Origin: Methanobacteriota archaeon
Lineage (GTDB): Archaea > Halobacteriota > Syntropharchaeia > JACQPP01
Direction of reading: 5' to 3'
DNA: 17,942 nt
Assembly: GCA_016207465.1 (NCBI GenBank)
Contig: JACQPP010000143.1
Coordinates: 1-17,942 of the forward strand
Below the pieces are notes generated by a model, which did no database searches, was not told the origin of the DNA, and saw only the letters and a program-made list of their open reading frames with translations. Both the position numbers and the translations under genes were made by a program. Position 1 is the first letter of the stretch. Each line of letters starts with the position of its first letter. This document shows, piece by piece, positions 1 through 5,870 of the stretch.

Positions 1-168
1 GCGGTAGAAGAACTGGACGACGGGGTTGAGCAGCGCTCCCAGGAGGCCGGGGAAGAGGTGGGCCACCTGGCGGTCGATGTATCTCATGGCGAGGGTGAAC
101 TCCATCTCGAGGCGCTCGCGGACGAGGGCGGTGTTTCTGTCCCGCTGGGGTTTCTTGGCGGGGCTCAT
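1..168 (-). CDS. Unrecognised protein, N-terminal part (runs off left edge)
   Basis: The start codon (168-166) overlaps the stop codon of the upstream hydrolase gene as ATGA, and the frame stays open to the window edge, giving 56 residues. The sequence begins MSPAKKPQRDRN and continues as a probable amphipathic helix (LVRERLEMEFTLAMRYIDRQ) followed by a more hydrophobic stretch (HLFPGLLGALLNPVVQFF). There is no signal peptide and no motif that I can place in a family. It is the third gene of the operon read from the promoter at 1960-1969, after the SDR dehydrogenase and the alpha/beta hydrolase, and the 4-base overlap argues for translational coupling. A role linked to the other two is inference from position only. 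The existence of the gene is fairly safe because of the overlap and the C-ending codon use, which matches the upstream genes. Confidence 0.6.
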   Translation of the reverse strand, partial: MSPAKKPQRDRNTALVRERLEMEFTLAMRYIDRQVAHLFPGLLGALLNPVVQFFYR

Positions 169-977
169 GGGCCCCCGTGTTGCTGGAGGAAGGGGGCGAG
201 GGCCTCGCGGAATTCCCGGGGGCGCTGGAGGGTGGAGAGGTGGCCCGATTGGGGGAGGACGTGGAGGCGGGAGCCTGGGATTCCCCTGTGGAGGGTCTCG
301 CTGCCCCTGGGGGGGGTGATTCGGTCGCGTTCCCCGACGACGATGAGGGTGGGGGCCTGGATTTCGGGGAGGCGGGGGGTGAGGTCCATCTGGGAGAGGC
401 CGCGGGCAATGGCGGCGAGGGTGTTGTGGTCGCTGCGGTAGAAGTGTTCGGCGAGCCATGGGAGGCACTCCGGGGGGGTCCAGGGCTCGAAGCGGCGGAG
501 GCCCCATTGGAGGAGGCGGCGGGGGAGGAAGCGGGCGTAGCGCATGGCCCCGGGGGGCATGATGAGGCGGCGGTGGCCCATCTCGCGGACGCTGGAGAGG
601 GCGTCCGCCAGGACGAGGGCCCGGACCCGGCGGGGGTGGGAGAGGGCGAGCATCTGGGCGGTGAATCCTCCCATGGAGTGGCCGATGACCACCGCCTCCG
701 GGGCCCCGGCGTGGTCGAGGATGCGGGCGGCGTGGTCGGCGAGGGCGGTCACCGGGATGACCCTCTCGGGCAGCGGGTCGGAGAATCCGTGGCCGACGGC
801 GTCGGCCGCAATCACGGTGTGGCCCCGGGCCAGGAGGTCGGGGGTGAGGGTCCTCCAGTATTTGGAGCAGGAGGAGAACCCGTGGAGCAGGAGGATGGGC
901 GCCCTCCCTGTGGGGGGGCCGGGGGGAGCCCAGGTCTCGTAGTGGAGCCAGAGTCCCCCTGGGTCGGCGTAGGGCAT
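165..977 (-). CDS. Alpha/beta hydrolase
   Basis: A 270-residue alpha/beta-hydrolase-fold enzyme, cytoplasmic, with no signal peptide. The oxyanion strand LLLHGFSSCS lies at about residues 29-38, and the nucleophile elbow GHSMGG puts the catalytic serine at 101. The acid is probably Asp218 in GERDRIT and the histidine His246 in QSGHLS. The region around 130-190 forms the cap and is rich in Arg, Trp and Pro. Length and motif spacing are normal for esterases, lactonases and C-C bond hydrolases of this fold, and the substrate cannot be read from the sequence. The start ATG is one base after the stop of the SDR gene upstream, and the stop overlaps the start of the next gene, so it is the middle gene of a three-gene operon. 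The SDR partner suggests an acyl or ester substrate, but that is inference. Confidence 0.9.
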   Translation of the reverse strand: MPYADPGGLWLHYETWAPPGPPTGRAPILLLHGFSSCSKYWRTLTPDLLARGHTVIAADAVGHGFSDPLPERVIPVTALADHAARILDHAGAPEAVVIGHSMGGFTAQMLALSHPRRVRALVLADALSSVREMGHRRLIMPPGAMRYARFLPRRLLQWGLRRFEPWTPPECLPWLAEHFYRSDHNTLAAIARGLSQMDLTPRLPEIQAPTLIVVGERDRITPPRGSETLHRGIPGSRLHVLPQSGHLSTLQRPREFREALAPFLQQHGGP

Positions 978-978
978 T

Positions 979-1926
979 TCAGCGCCGACGTAGGGCGTCG
1001 TCGATGGAGGTGGTCCCCTGTTGGCCCAGGTTGAGGGGGTCGGGGGGTCGGGCCTCCATGAGTTCGCCGACGCGGAGGGTGAGTTCGTCCACGGTCCAGC
1101 GGCCCTTTTTCTCGATGGTCTTCACGGGGGTCCACGACTGGTAGAGGTCAATGACTCCCCCGCGGACGTTGAAGACCTGGCCGGTGACCTCCTGGGCCTC
1201 GGGGAGGGCCAGGTAGCCCACCATGGGGGCGATGTTGTCGGGGTCCATGGGGTCCCACTGGCCCGCGGGGGCCTGTTGCTTCCAGGAGTCCCCGAAGGTC
1301 TGGACGGTGAGGCGGGTGCGGGCGGCGGGGGAGACGGCGTTGACGGTGGTGTGGTATTTCTTCATCTCCTGGGCGAGGGCGAGGGTGAAGGAGGCGATGC
1401 CGGCCTTGGCCGCGGCGTAGTTGGTCTGTCCCGCGTTGCCCTTGAGGCCGACGATGCTGGTGGTGTTGATGATGCGCCGGGGGTCCGTTTTCCCGGTCTT
1501 GGCCTCGGCGCGGTAGTATCCGCAGGCGTGGCGGGCCATGTTGAAGGTCCCCTTGAGGTGGACGGCGACGACGGCGTCCCAGTCCCCCTCGTCCATGTTG
1601 AAGAGCATCTTGTCCCGCAGGATGCCCGCGTTGTTCACCAGGATGTCGAGGCGCCCGTATTTGTCCAGGGCGGTCTGGAGGATGCGCTTGGCGGACTGGA
1701 AGTCGGAGACCGACTCGGTGGAGGAGACCGCCTGTCCCCCCTGGGCCTTGATTTCCTTGGCCACCCGGTCGGCGTACATCTTGTCGTCCCCGGTTCCCTG
1801 CCAGTCGCAGCCCAGGTCGTTCACCACCACCCGGGCGCCGAGGCCCGCCAGCAGGAGGGCCTCCCCGCGGCCGATGCCCTGGCCCGCCCCGGTGACAATC
1901 GCCACCTTCCCGTCGAGTTTCCCCAT
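979..1926 (-). CDS. SDR-family dehydrogenase, MFE-2/3-hydroxyacyl-CoA dehydrogenase-like
   Basis: A classical short-chain dehydrogenase of 315 residues, about 60 longer than a minimal SDR. The nucleotide motif TGAGQGIG is at 12-19 and is followed by VVVNDLG at 33-39, whose Asp37 favours NAD(H). NNAG is at 98-101 and the catalytic set is Ser157, Tyr170 and Lys174 (YAAAK). The VVVNDLG stretch resembles the dehydrogenase domain of peroxisomal multifunctional enzyme type 2, so oxidation of a 3-hydroxyacyl-CoA is the best guess. The C-terminal extension (about 260-315) is not a recognisable hydratase or SCP2 domain. The ATG at 1926 has GGAGG six bases upstream and a TATA-like box 33 bases upstream. 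It is the first gene of the operon with the hydrolase and the partial gene. Another secondary alcohol substrate is possible. Confidence 0.88.
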   Translation of the reverse strand: MGKLDGKVAIVTGAGQGIGRGEALLLAGLGARVVVNDLGCDWQGTGDDKMYADRVAKEIKAQGGQAVSSTESVSDFQSAKRILQTALDKYGRLDILVNNAGILRDKMLFNMDEGDWDAVVAVHLKGTFNMARHACGYYRAEAKTGKTDPRRIINTTSIVGLKGNAGQTNYAAAKAGIASFTLALAQEMKKYHTTVNAVSPAARTRLTVQTFGDSWKQQAPAGQWDPMDPDNIAPMVGYLALPEAQEVTGQVFNVRGGVIDLYQSWTPVKTIEKKGRWTVDELTLRVGELMEARPPDPLNLGQQGTTSIDDALRRR

Positions 1927-1959
1927 GATGTGCCTCCGCTATGGAATCCCCATGATGAG

Positions 1960-1969
1960 GATAAAGATT
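1960..1969 (-). promoter_or_regulatory. TATA-like promoter box of the SDR operon
   Basis: On the minus strand this reads AATCTTTATC, 33 bases before the SDR start codon. The identical 10-mer precedes the operon at 4560 and a one-base variant precedes the L7Ae gene. The AT-rich patch in GC-rich DNA, at the distance expected for an archaeal TATA box plus a short leader, supports the call. The same patch may also serve the plus-strand gene at 1997. Confidence 0.65.
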
Positions 1970-1996
1970 TTGGACTCCCGCGTAGAGCCCTGGGGT

Positions 1997-3397
1997 ATGG
2001 GGCGGGCGTGGGTCCTGGGGTGGGTGGCGCTCCTGGTTCTGGTTTCGGGGGCCCATGGCCTCACCTTGGAACTGGAGTCCCCGTCGAGCGTGACCCCCGG
2101 CATCCCCTCGGAGTGGGGCCTCCGGGTGGGCAACCCCTCCGGATACATCCTCTATCCCCGGTGCTCTCTCATCCTGGCGAATGATTCCGTGGCGTTCCCC
2201 GAGGTGGCCCTGGGGCCCGGGGGCCAGGCGCGGCTCTCGGCGGCAATCCCGGGGGCGGCGGGGCCCCTGGCTGTCCGTTGCGCGGCGGGGAATGAGAGCG
2301 CGGAGGCCAGCGCGGGTCCCCCCTTGGTCCCCGGAGAGCGGCGCAGGCTCGGGGAGCCCCGGAAGGGGCCGGTGACCATTGTGCGCTCCACGGTCCTGGA
2401 GGAGGTCCTCTCAGGGGAGACCCGGGTGGTGAGCCTGGTCCTGCAAGGGGGCGAGAAGGAGTGGAGGGGGGAGCCAGAGGTGCGCGGATTGCCCCCCGGC
2501 TGGGGGGCGGTGGTCCCGGTCACGGTTCCCCCCAGGGGGGAGGTCTCGTGGAACCTGCCCATCACCGTCCCCGCGGGGACCCCCCCGGGGGAGTATCCGG
2601 TGCGGGTCCTCCTGGAGGCGGCACAGGCGGAGTTCGTCCTGCGGGTTCGGGAGCCCCGGGGGCCCACCGTGGCCCGGAGCGTGCGCCTCGACTACGTGGA
2701 GCAGAAGAGCCTCTTCCTCCTGCGGATTGTGGGGCTGGAGCAGCCGGTGGCGCGGGTGGTCCTCCTGGACAGCCAGGGGGCAGGGGGCCAGCGCTATGAT
2801 GTGGCCCCCCAGCCCTTCGACGGGGAGACGGGGTGGCTCCTGCGCGACCTCGACCCCCGGGTGGAGCGGAGCCGCACCCTCTCCTTCGAGGCCCCCGGTC
2901 TCCTCCCCGACGCCGAGGTGCTCTACGGCTACCGCTGGCGCCTCCTACTCTACCCGGAGCCCGGGGAGCCCCTGCAGGCCGCCTACCGGGTGAGCCCCCT
3001 CCGGCCCGGGGGCCTGGGGAGCGTGGAGGCGGTGGTGGTCAACCGGGACTCGCGCCCCCGGAACGCGACCCTCGAGGTGCTCCTGCCCCCCGGGTGGTCG
3101 AGCCCCAACTCCCGGGTGGCGGTGGACCTGGAGCCCCGGGAGCAGCGGGTGGTCTCCATCCCCCTCCAGGTGGCCCCGGGGGCCGAGGGGGTCCACATCC
3201 TCGCCGCCACCCTCACCACCGGGGGGGAGGCTGGTCGGGTCGAATTGAATGCCTACGTGAGCCTCCCCGGGTTTTCCCTCTCCTGGCTTCTCCTCCTGGG
3301 GGTCCTCCCCCCGGTGTTGCTGGTGTGGCTGGTGCGCCGCCGCATCCAGGAGAGGCGGAGGCGGGCCCGCCTTCGGGTGCTCCGCCGGATTCGATAA
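1997..3397 (+). CDS. Membrane-anchored surface protein with NEW3/CARDB-like beta-sandwich repeats
   Basis: A 466-residue protein with an N-terminal signal peptide (MGRAWVLGWVALLVLVSGAHG, probable cleavage after about residue 21). A long extracytoplasmic part follows, then a C-terminal membrane helix at about 427-446 (LSWLLLLGVLPPVLLVWLV) and a very basic cytoplasmic tail (RRRIQERRRRARLRVLRRIR). Two segments, about 138-217 and 340-420, share the pattern LPPGW ... VPPRGEVSW/LEPREQRVV ... PITVPAG/PLQVAPG ... G-Y/H-V-L. This is typical of NEW3 (NPCBM-associated) or CARDB-like Ig folds that bind or present other proteins or sugars. The function is unknown. In-frame ATGs at 1952 and 1955 would add a non-signal-like leader, so 1997 is preferred. 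The gene stands alone, is divergent from the SDR operon, and ends 6 bases from the convergent SCP2 gene. Confidence 0.8.
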   Translation: MGRAWVLGWVALLVLVSGAHGLTLELESPSSVTPGIPSEWGLRVGNPSGYILYPRCSLILANDSVAFPEVALGPGGQARLSAAIPGAAGPLAVRCAAGNESAEASAGPPLVPGERRRLGEPRKGPVTIVRSTVLEEVLSGETRVVSLVLQGGEKEWRGEPEVRGLPPGWGAVVPVTVPPRGEVSWNLPITVPAGTPPGEYPVRVLLEAAQAEFVLRVREPRGPTVARSVRLDYVEQKSLFLLRIVGLEQPVARVVLLDSQGAGGQRYDVAPQPFDGETGWLLRDLDPRVERSRTLSFEAPGLLPDAEVLYGYRWRLLLYPEPGEPLQAAYRVSPLRPGGLGSVEAVVVNRDSRPRNATLEVLLPPGWSSPNSRVAVDLEPREQRVVSIPLQVAPGAEGVHILAATLTTGGEAGRVELNAYVSLPGFSLSWLLLLGVLPPVLLVWLVRRRIQERRRRARLRVLRRIR

Positions 3398-3403
3398 CCG
3401 AGG

Positions 3404-3817
3404 CTATCCCCGCAGTTTCTCGGTGACCGTCTCGAAGATGGGAATCATGGCCATGGACCGGTTGAGGTCCCCCCGGGCCGCCCGGATTCCACCGGTGAAT
3501 ATGGCCCCCCGGACCTCCTCCATGTTGGCGGTGGCCAGCCACCCCGCCACCTGGGGGGTCATCCCCAGGGTCACGTGGGCGTCGGGGGCGTGCCCCCTCT
3601 CGAACTTCACGGCGTGGCCTCGGAGCCGCATGTGGGCCTTCACCGGCGTTCCGTCCACCTCGAAGTTGATGGTCACATCGTCGTAGTCCCCCAGGGCCGC
3701 CTTGAGGTCCTCGTCCCCCTGGGCCATCTCCTCGATGGCGCGGAACAGCACGAAGAGGTCCTCCGGCATCGCCCGGCCCGCCTTCACCAGTTTCCTGGCC
3801 TCATCCACCGCACTCAT
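3404..3817 (-). CDS. SCP2 sterol-binding domain protein
   Basis: A 137-residue single-domain protein of the SCP2 (sterol carrier protein 2) family. The N-terminal helices (1-45) are followed by the beta strands VTINFEVDG and AHMRLRG. The typical core then follows: DAHVTLGMTPQVAGWLATANMEEVRGAIFTGGIRAARGDL at about 79-118, with the conserved FTGGI...GDL motif. SCP2 domains hold lipids, fatty acyl-CoAs or other hydrophobic ligands in a tunnel and have no catalytic residues. The protein is cytoplasmic. It lies 26 bases downstream of a UlaG-like hydrolase gene and is probably co-transcribed with it from the box at 4590-4599. A lipid or acyl-CoA carrier role next to acyl-CoA dehydrogenase and SDR genes is reasonable, but the ligand is unknown. 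Confidence 0.85.
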   Translation of the reverse strand: MSAVDEARKLVKAGRAMPEDLFVLFRAIEEMAQGDEDLKAALGDYDDVTINFEVDGTPVKAHMRLRGHAVKFERGHAPDAHVTLGMTPQVAGWLATANMEEVRGAIFTGGIRAARGDLNRSMAMIPIFETVTEKLRG

Positions 3818-3823
3818 AGGTTA

Positions 3824-3832
3824 TCCGCAGAT
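3824..3832 (+). repeat. Single TCCGCAGAT unit
   Basis: One copy of the 9-mer found in tandem at 11573-11599 lies in the 26-base gap between the UlaG-like and SCP2 genes. It may be chance, but both sites are intergenic. Confidence 0.35.
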
Positions 3833-3843
3833 ATGCTGCATCC

Positions 3844-4560
3844 TCAGAACGTTCCCCATCCGCCGAGGACATCGGCCCGAAGGGAGCGCTCCCCCACCTG
3901 CTTCTTGAATTGCTCGGCCGCCTGCTTCTGCTTGGTCTCATTCTTCATGTCCACGGGGATGAGGTGCATGGGGACGGAGGCATCGGCGCGGAGGGTGATG
4001 GCCGCCTGGGCGGCCTCCTCCACACTCATGGTGTAGGTGCCCCCGGAGCAGAGGAAGGCGAGGTTCAGGCTCCCGGCGAGCTCCAGCATCTCCCCGGTGG
4101 CGTCGGTGTCCCCCGAGTGGTAGAGGGTCTGGCCGTTCACCTGGAGCACGTAGCCCACCCAGCCCTTGGCCCTGGGGTGGAAGTGGAGACGGTCCTTCGC
4201 CTGGTTGTAGGCGGCCACCGCCACCGCGGGGACATTCTTCACCTTCACCATCTGCCCCGGCTTCACCGCCACACCGTCCTCGGAGCGCACCATCTTCAGG
4301 GAGTCGAGGCACTCCTGGGGGGCCACCACGCTGGTCTTCCCGGGGGTGTAGAGCTTCTCCACCGCCTTGGGGTCCAGGTGGTCGAAGTGGGGGTGGGTGA
4401 TGTAGATGATGTCCGTCTTGGCGGGGGCCGCCACCTTGAAAGGGTCAATGTGGATGGCCTGCTGGGTGGCCTTGTCCTCGATGCGCAGAGAGGCCTGGGT
4501 GGAGAGCACCAGGCCCTCCAAGGAGACCGCCTTCCCCTTGGGGAGATTCTCTGCCGGCAT
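3844..4560 (-). CDS. UlaG-like metallo-beta-lactamase-fold hydrolase
   Basis: A 238-residue metal-dependent hydrolase of the UlaG/UPF0173 (Lactamase_B_3) branch. The metal motif THPHFDH supplies His56, His58, Asp60 and His61. The second cluster is YHSGDTD (His148, Asp151), and His199 in PMHLIP completes the site. Family members act on L-ascorbate-6-phosphate lactone, N-acyl-phosphatidylethanolamine or unknown cyclic esters; the substrate here is unknown. The ATG at 4560 has GGAGG seven bases upstream and an AATCTTTATC box 29 bases upstream. The SCP2 gene follows in the same orientation after 26 bases. The pairing with a lipid carrier makes a lipid-like substrate thinkable, but this is inference. 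Confidence 0.88.
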   Translation of the reverse strand: MPAENLPKGKAVSLEGLVLSTQASLRIEDKATQQAIHIDPFKVAAPAKTDIIYITHPHFDHLDPKAVEKLYTPGKTSVVAPQECLDSLKMVRSEDGVAVKPGQMVKVKNVPAVAVAAYNQAKDRLHFHPRAKGWVGYVLQVNGQTLYHSGDTDATGEMLELAGSLNLAFLCSGGTYTMSVEEAAQAAITLRADASVPMHLIPVDMKNETKQKQAAEQFKKQVGERSLRADVLGGWGTF

Positions 4561-4589
4561 GAGGATGCCTCCGCCTCACCCCGAAAAAA

Positions 4590-4599
4590 GATAAAGATT
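4590..4599 (-). promoter_or_regulatory. TATA-like promoter box of the UlaG-like/SCP2 operon
   Basis: It reads AATCTTTATC on the minus strand, 29 bases before the start codon at 4560, and is identical to the box before the SDR gene at 1926. It lies in the 45-base gap after the LLM gene, so the downstream operon can be transcribed separately. Confidence 0.65.
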
Positions 4600-4605
4600 G
4601 TGCCC

Positions 4606-5685
4606 CTAATATCGGCCCACGCCCGGCTTGTCGGCGAAGTGGGGGATGATTTCGTCCCCGATGAGCTGGATGGACTCCATCACGTCGTGCTGGGGGAGGA
4701 CCCCCACGGGGACGAAGTACATGATTTCGTCGAAGCCGAACTGGCGCAGGGCCTCCAGTTTCTCGATGACGTGCTTCGGGTCCCCGCCGATGAGCATCCC
4801 GGCGGACTCGAGTTCGTCGGCGGAGAACTTGCCCGCCAGCTCCGCGGGGAGGCTCTTGTAGAACTTGTAGGCCTCCGGGGTCTTGGCGAGGATGGGGGCG
4901 GTGAATTTGAGGAGGAGCTGGAAGTAGCGGAGCATCCCCTTCTTGGCGACCTGCTGGGCCTGCTCGTTGTTCTTCCCCACGTGGAGGCCGATGAGCATGG
5001 AGAACCGCTCGGAGCCCGGGGGCTTCTTCTCCTGCTTCAGGGTGTGCCGGTAGAGCTTGAGGTCCTCCACCACCAGGGGCATGGGCTTGAAGGGCCCCGC
5101 GAGGCACCCCACGTCCTTCCGGGCCGCGATCTCGAAGGTGGAGGGTGTCACGGCGGCCACCCAGAAGGGGGGATAGGGCTTCTGGATGGGTTTGGGCTGG
5201 ACCACAATCTTGCGGGGCACCTTCCAGAACTTCCCGTCATAGGTGAACTCGTGGCTGGTCCACGCCTTCCGAATCATGTCCACCGACTCCTCCCAGCGGG
5301 CCCGGCTCTGCTCCATGGAGAACCCGTAGGTGTCATACTCCACCACCTGGAAGCCCCGGCCGGTGCCGAAATCGAGGCGGCCCTTGGAGAGGATGTCTAG
5401 CACGGCGACGCGCTCCGCCACGTTGACCGGGTGGTGGAAGGGGAGGAGGACCACGCCGGTGCCGATGCGAATCTTCTTGGTCCGCTGGGTCACCGCCGCC
5501 AGGAAGACCTCCGGGGCCGGGGAGTGGGAATACTCCACCATGAAGTGGTGCTCCACGTCCCAGATGTGGGAGAAGCCCAGCTTGTCGGCCAGCTCGCACT
5601 CGTCCAGGGCCTCGTGGAAGACCTGGGCCTCGTTCTTGCCGGAGTCCTTGTAGACCTCGAGTTCGTAGAAGAGTCCGAATTTCAT
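4606..5685 (-). CDS. LLM class flavin-dependent oxidoreductase (luciferase-like)
   Basis: A 359-residue TIM-barrel oxidoreductase of the bacterial luciferase-like family. The start MKFGLFYELEVY is typical. The motif DVEHHF at 43-48 contains the histidine pair found at the active site of luciferase alpha-like proteins. The block HPVNVAERVAVLDILSKGRLDFGTGRG at about 85-111 is the family core and binds flavin phosphate. Members use FMNH2 (monooxygenases) or, in archaea and actinobacteria, coenzyme F420. Nothing in the sequence alone settles which cofactor is used here. The enzyme is cytoplasmic with no signal peptide. It has its own promoter (5731-5740) in the divergent region shared with the acyl-CoA dehydrogenase gene and is followed by a second promoter for the next operon. 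The substrate is unknown. Confidence 0.88.
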   Translation of the reverse strand: MKFGLFYELEVYKDSGKNEAQVFHEALDECELADKLGFSHIWDVEHHFMVEYSHSPAPEVFLAAVTQRTKKIRIGTGVVLLPFHHPVNVAERVAVLDILSKGRLDFGTGRGFQVVEYDTYGFSMEQSRARWEESVDMIRKAWTSHEFTYDGKFWKVPRKIVVQPKPIQKPYPPFWVAAVTPSTFEIAARKDVGCLAGPFKPMPLVVEDLKLYRHTLKQEKKPPGSERFSMLIGLHVGKNNEQAQQVAKKGMLRYFQLLLKFTAPILAKTPEAYKFYKSLPAELAGKFSADELESAGMLIGGDPKHVIEKLEALRQFGFDEIMYFVPVGVLPQHDVMESIQLIGDEIIPHFADKPGVGRY

Positions 5686-5730
5686 CGCCGAGAGGCTCCC
5701 GCAATTTCGGTTGCACTCTCACCCCGCCCT

Positions 5731-5740
5731 ATTTAAACTT
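5731..5740 (-). promoter_or_regulatory. TATA-like promoter box of the LLM gene
   Basis: It reads AAGTTTAAAT on the minus strand, 45 bases before the start at 5685, and is the strongest AT-rich patch of the divergent region. The distance implies a leader of roughly 20 bases. GGAG lies upstream of the ATG as a possible ribosome site. Confidence 0.6.
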
Positions 5741-5826
5741 TTTTGATGCGGGTTCCCCCGGGTGTAGTGCTCGCAACCACCTTCTCCCCCGGGCATCCCC
5801 TTTCCCATGGGACAGCCCGCGGGGCG

Positions 5827-5836
5827 AAGTTTTAAG
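5827..5836 (+). promoter_or_regulatory. TATA-like promoter box of the acyl-CoA dehydrogenase gene
   Basis: AAGTTTTAAG lies 34 bases before the ATG at 5871, the distance seen for other units in this window. Confidence 0.6.
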
Positions 5837-5870
5837 GCGCGGACTCCCCTGTTTGCTTTGGAGCCCTCCC

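Larger units (their letters stand above)
5686..5870. other. Divergent intergenic region between LLM and acyl-CoA dehydrogenase genes
   Basis: This 185-base gap holds a promoter at each side (5731-5740 minus, 5827-5836 plus). Between them lies a GC-rich core with two copies of CCCCCGGG (5754-5761 and 5786-5793) that can pair with each other. GATG (5745-5748) and CATC (5794-5797) flank these copies, and the palindromes CCCATGGG and CCCGCGGG lie further on. No coding sequence or tRNA can be supported here. The core may be an operator for either gene, without proof. Confidence 0.4.

Noticed and set aside
3910..5400. Long plus-strand open frame of about 496 codons
   Set aside because: It is antisense to the UlaG-like and LLM genes, with His/Gly/Leu/Val-biased composition and no family motif.
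5745..5797. Possible tRNA on either strand
   Set aside because: There are some arm-like pairings, but no T-arm GGTTCGAATCC motif, no acceptor stem of seven pairs and no plausible anticodon arm.
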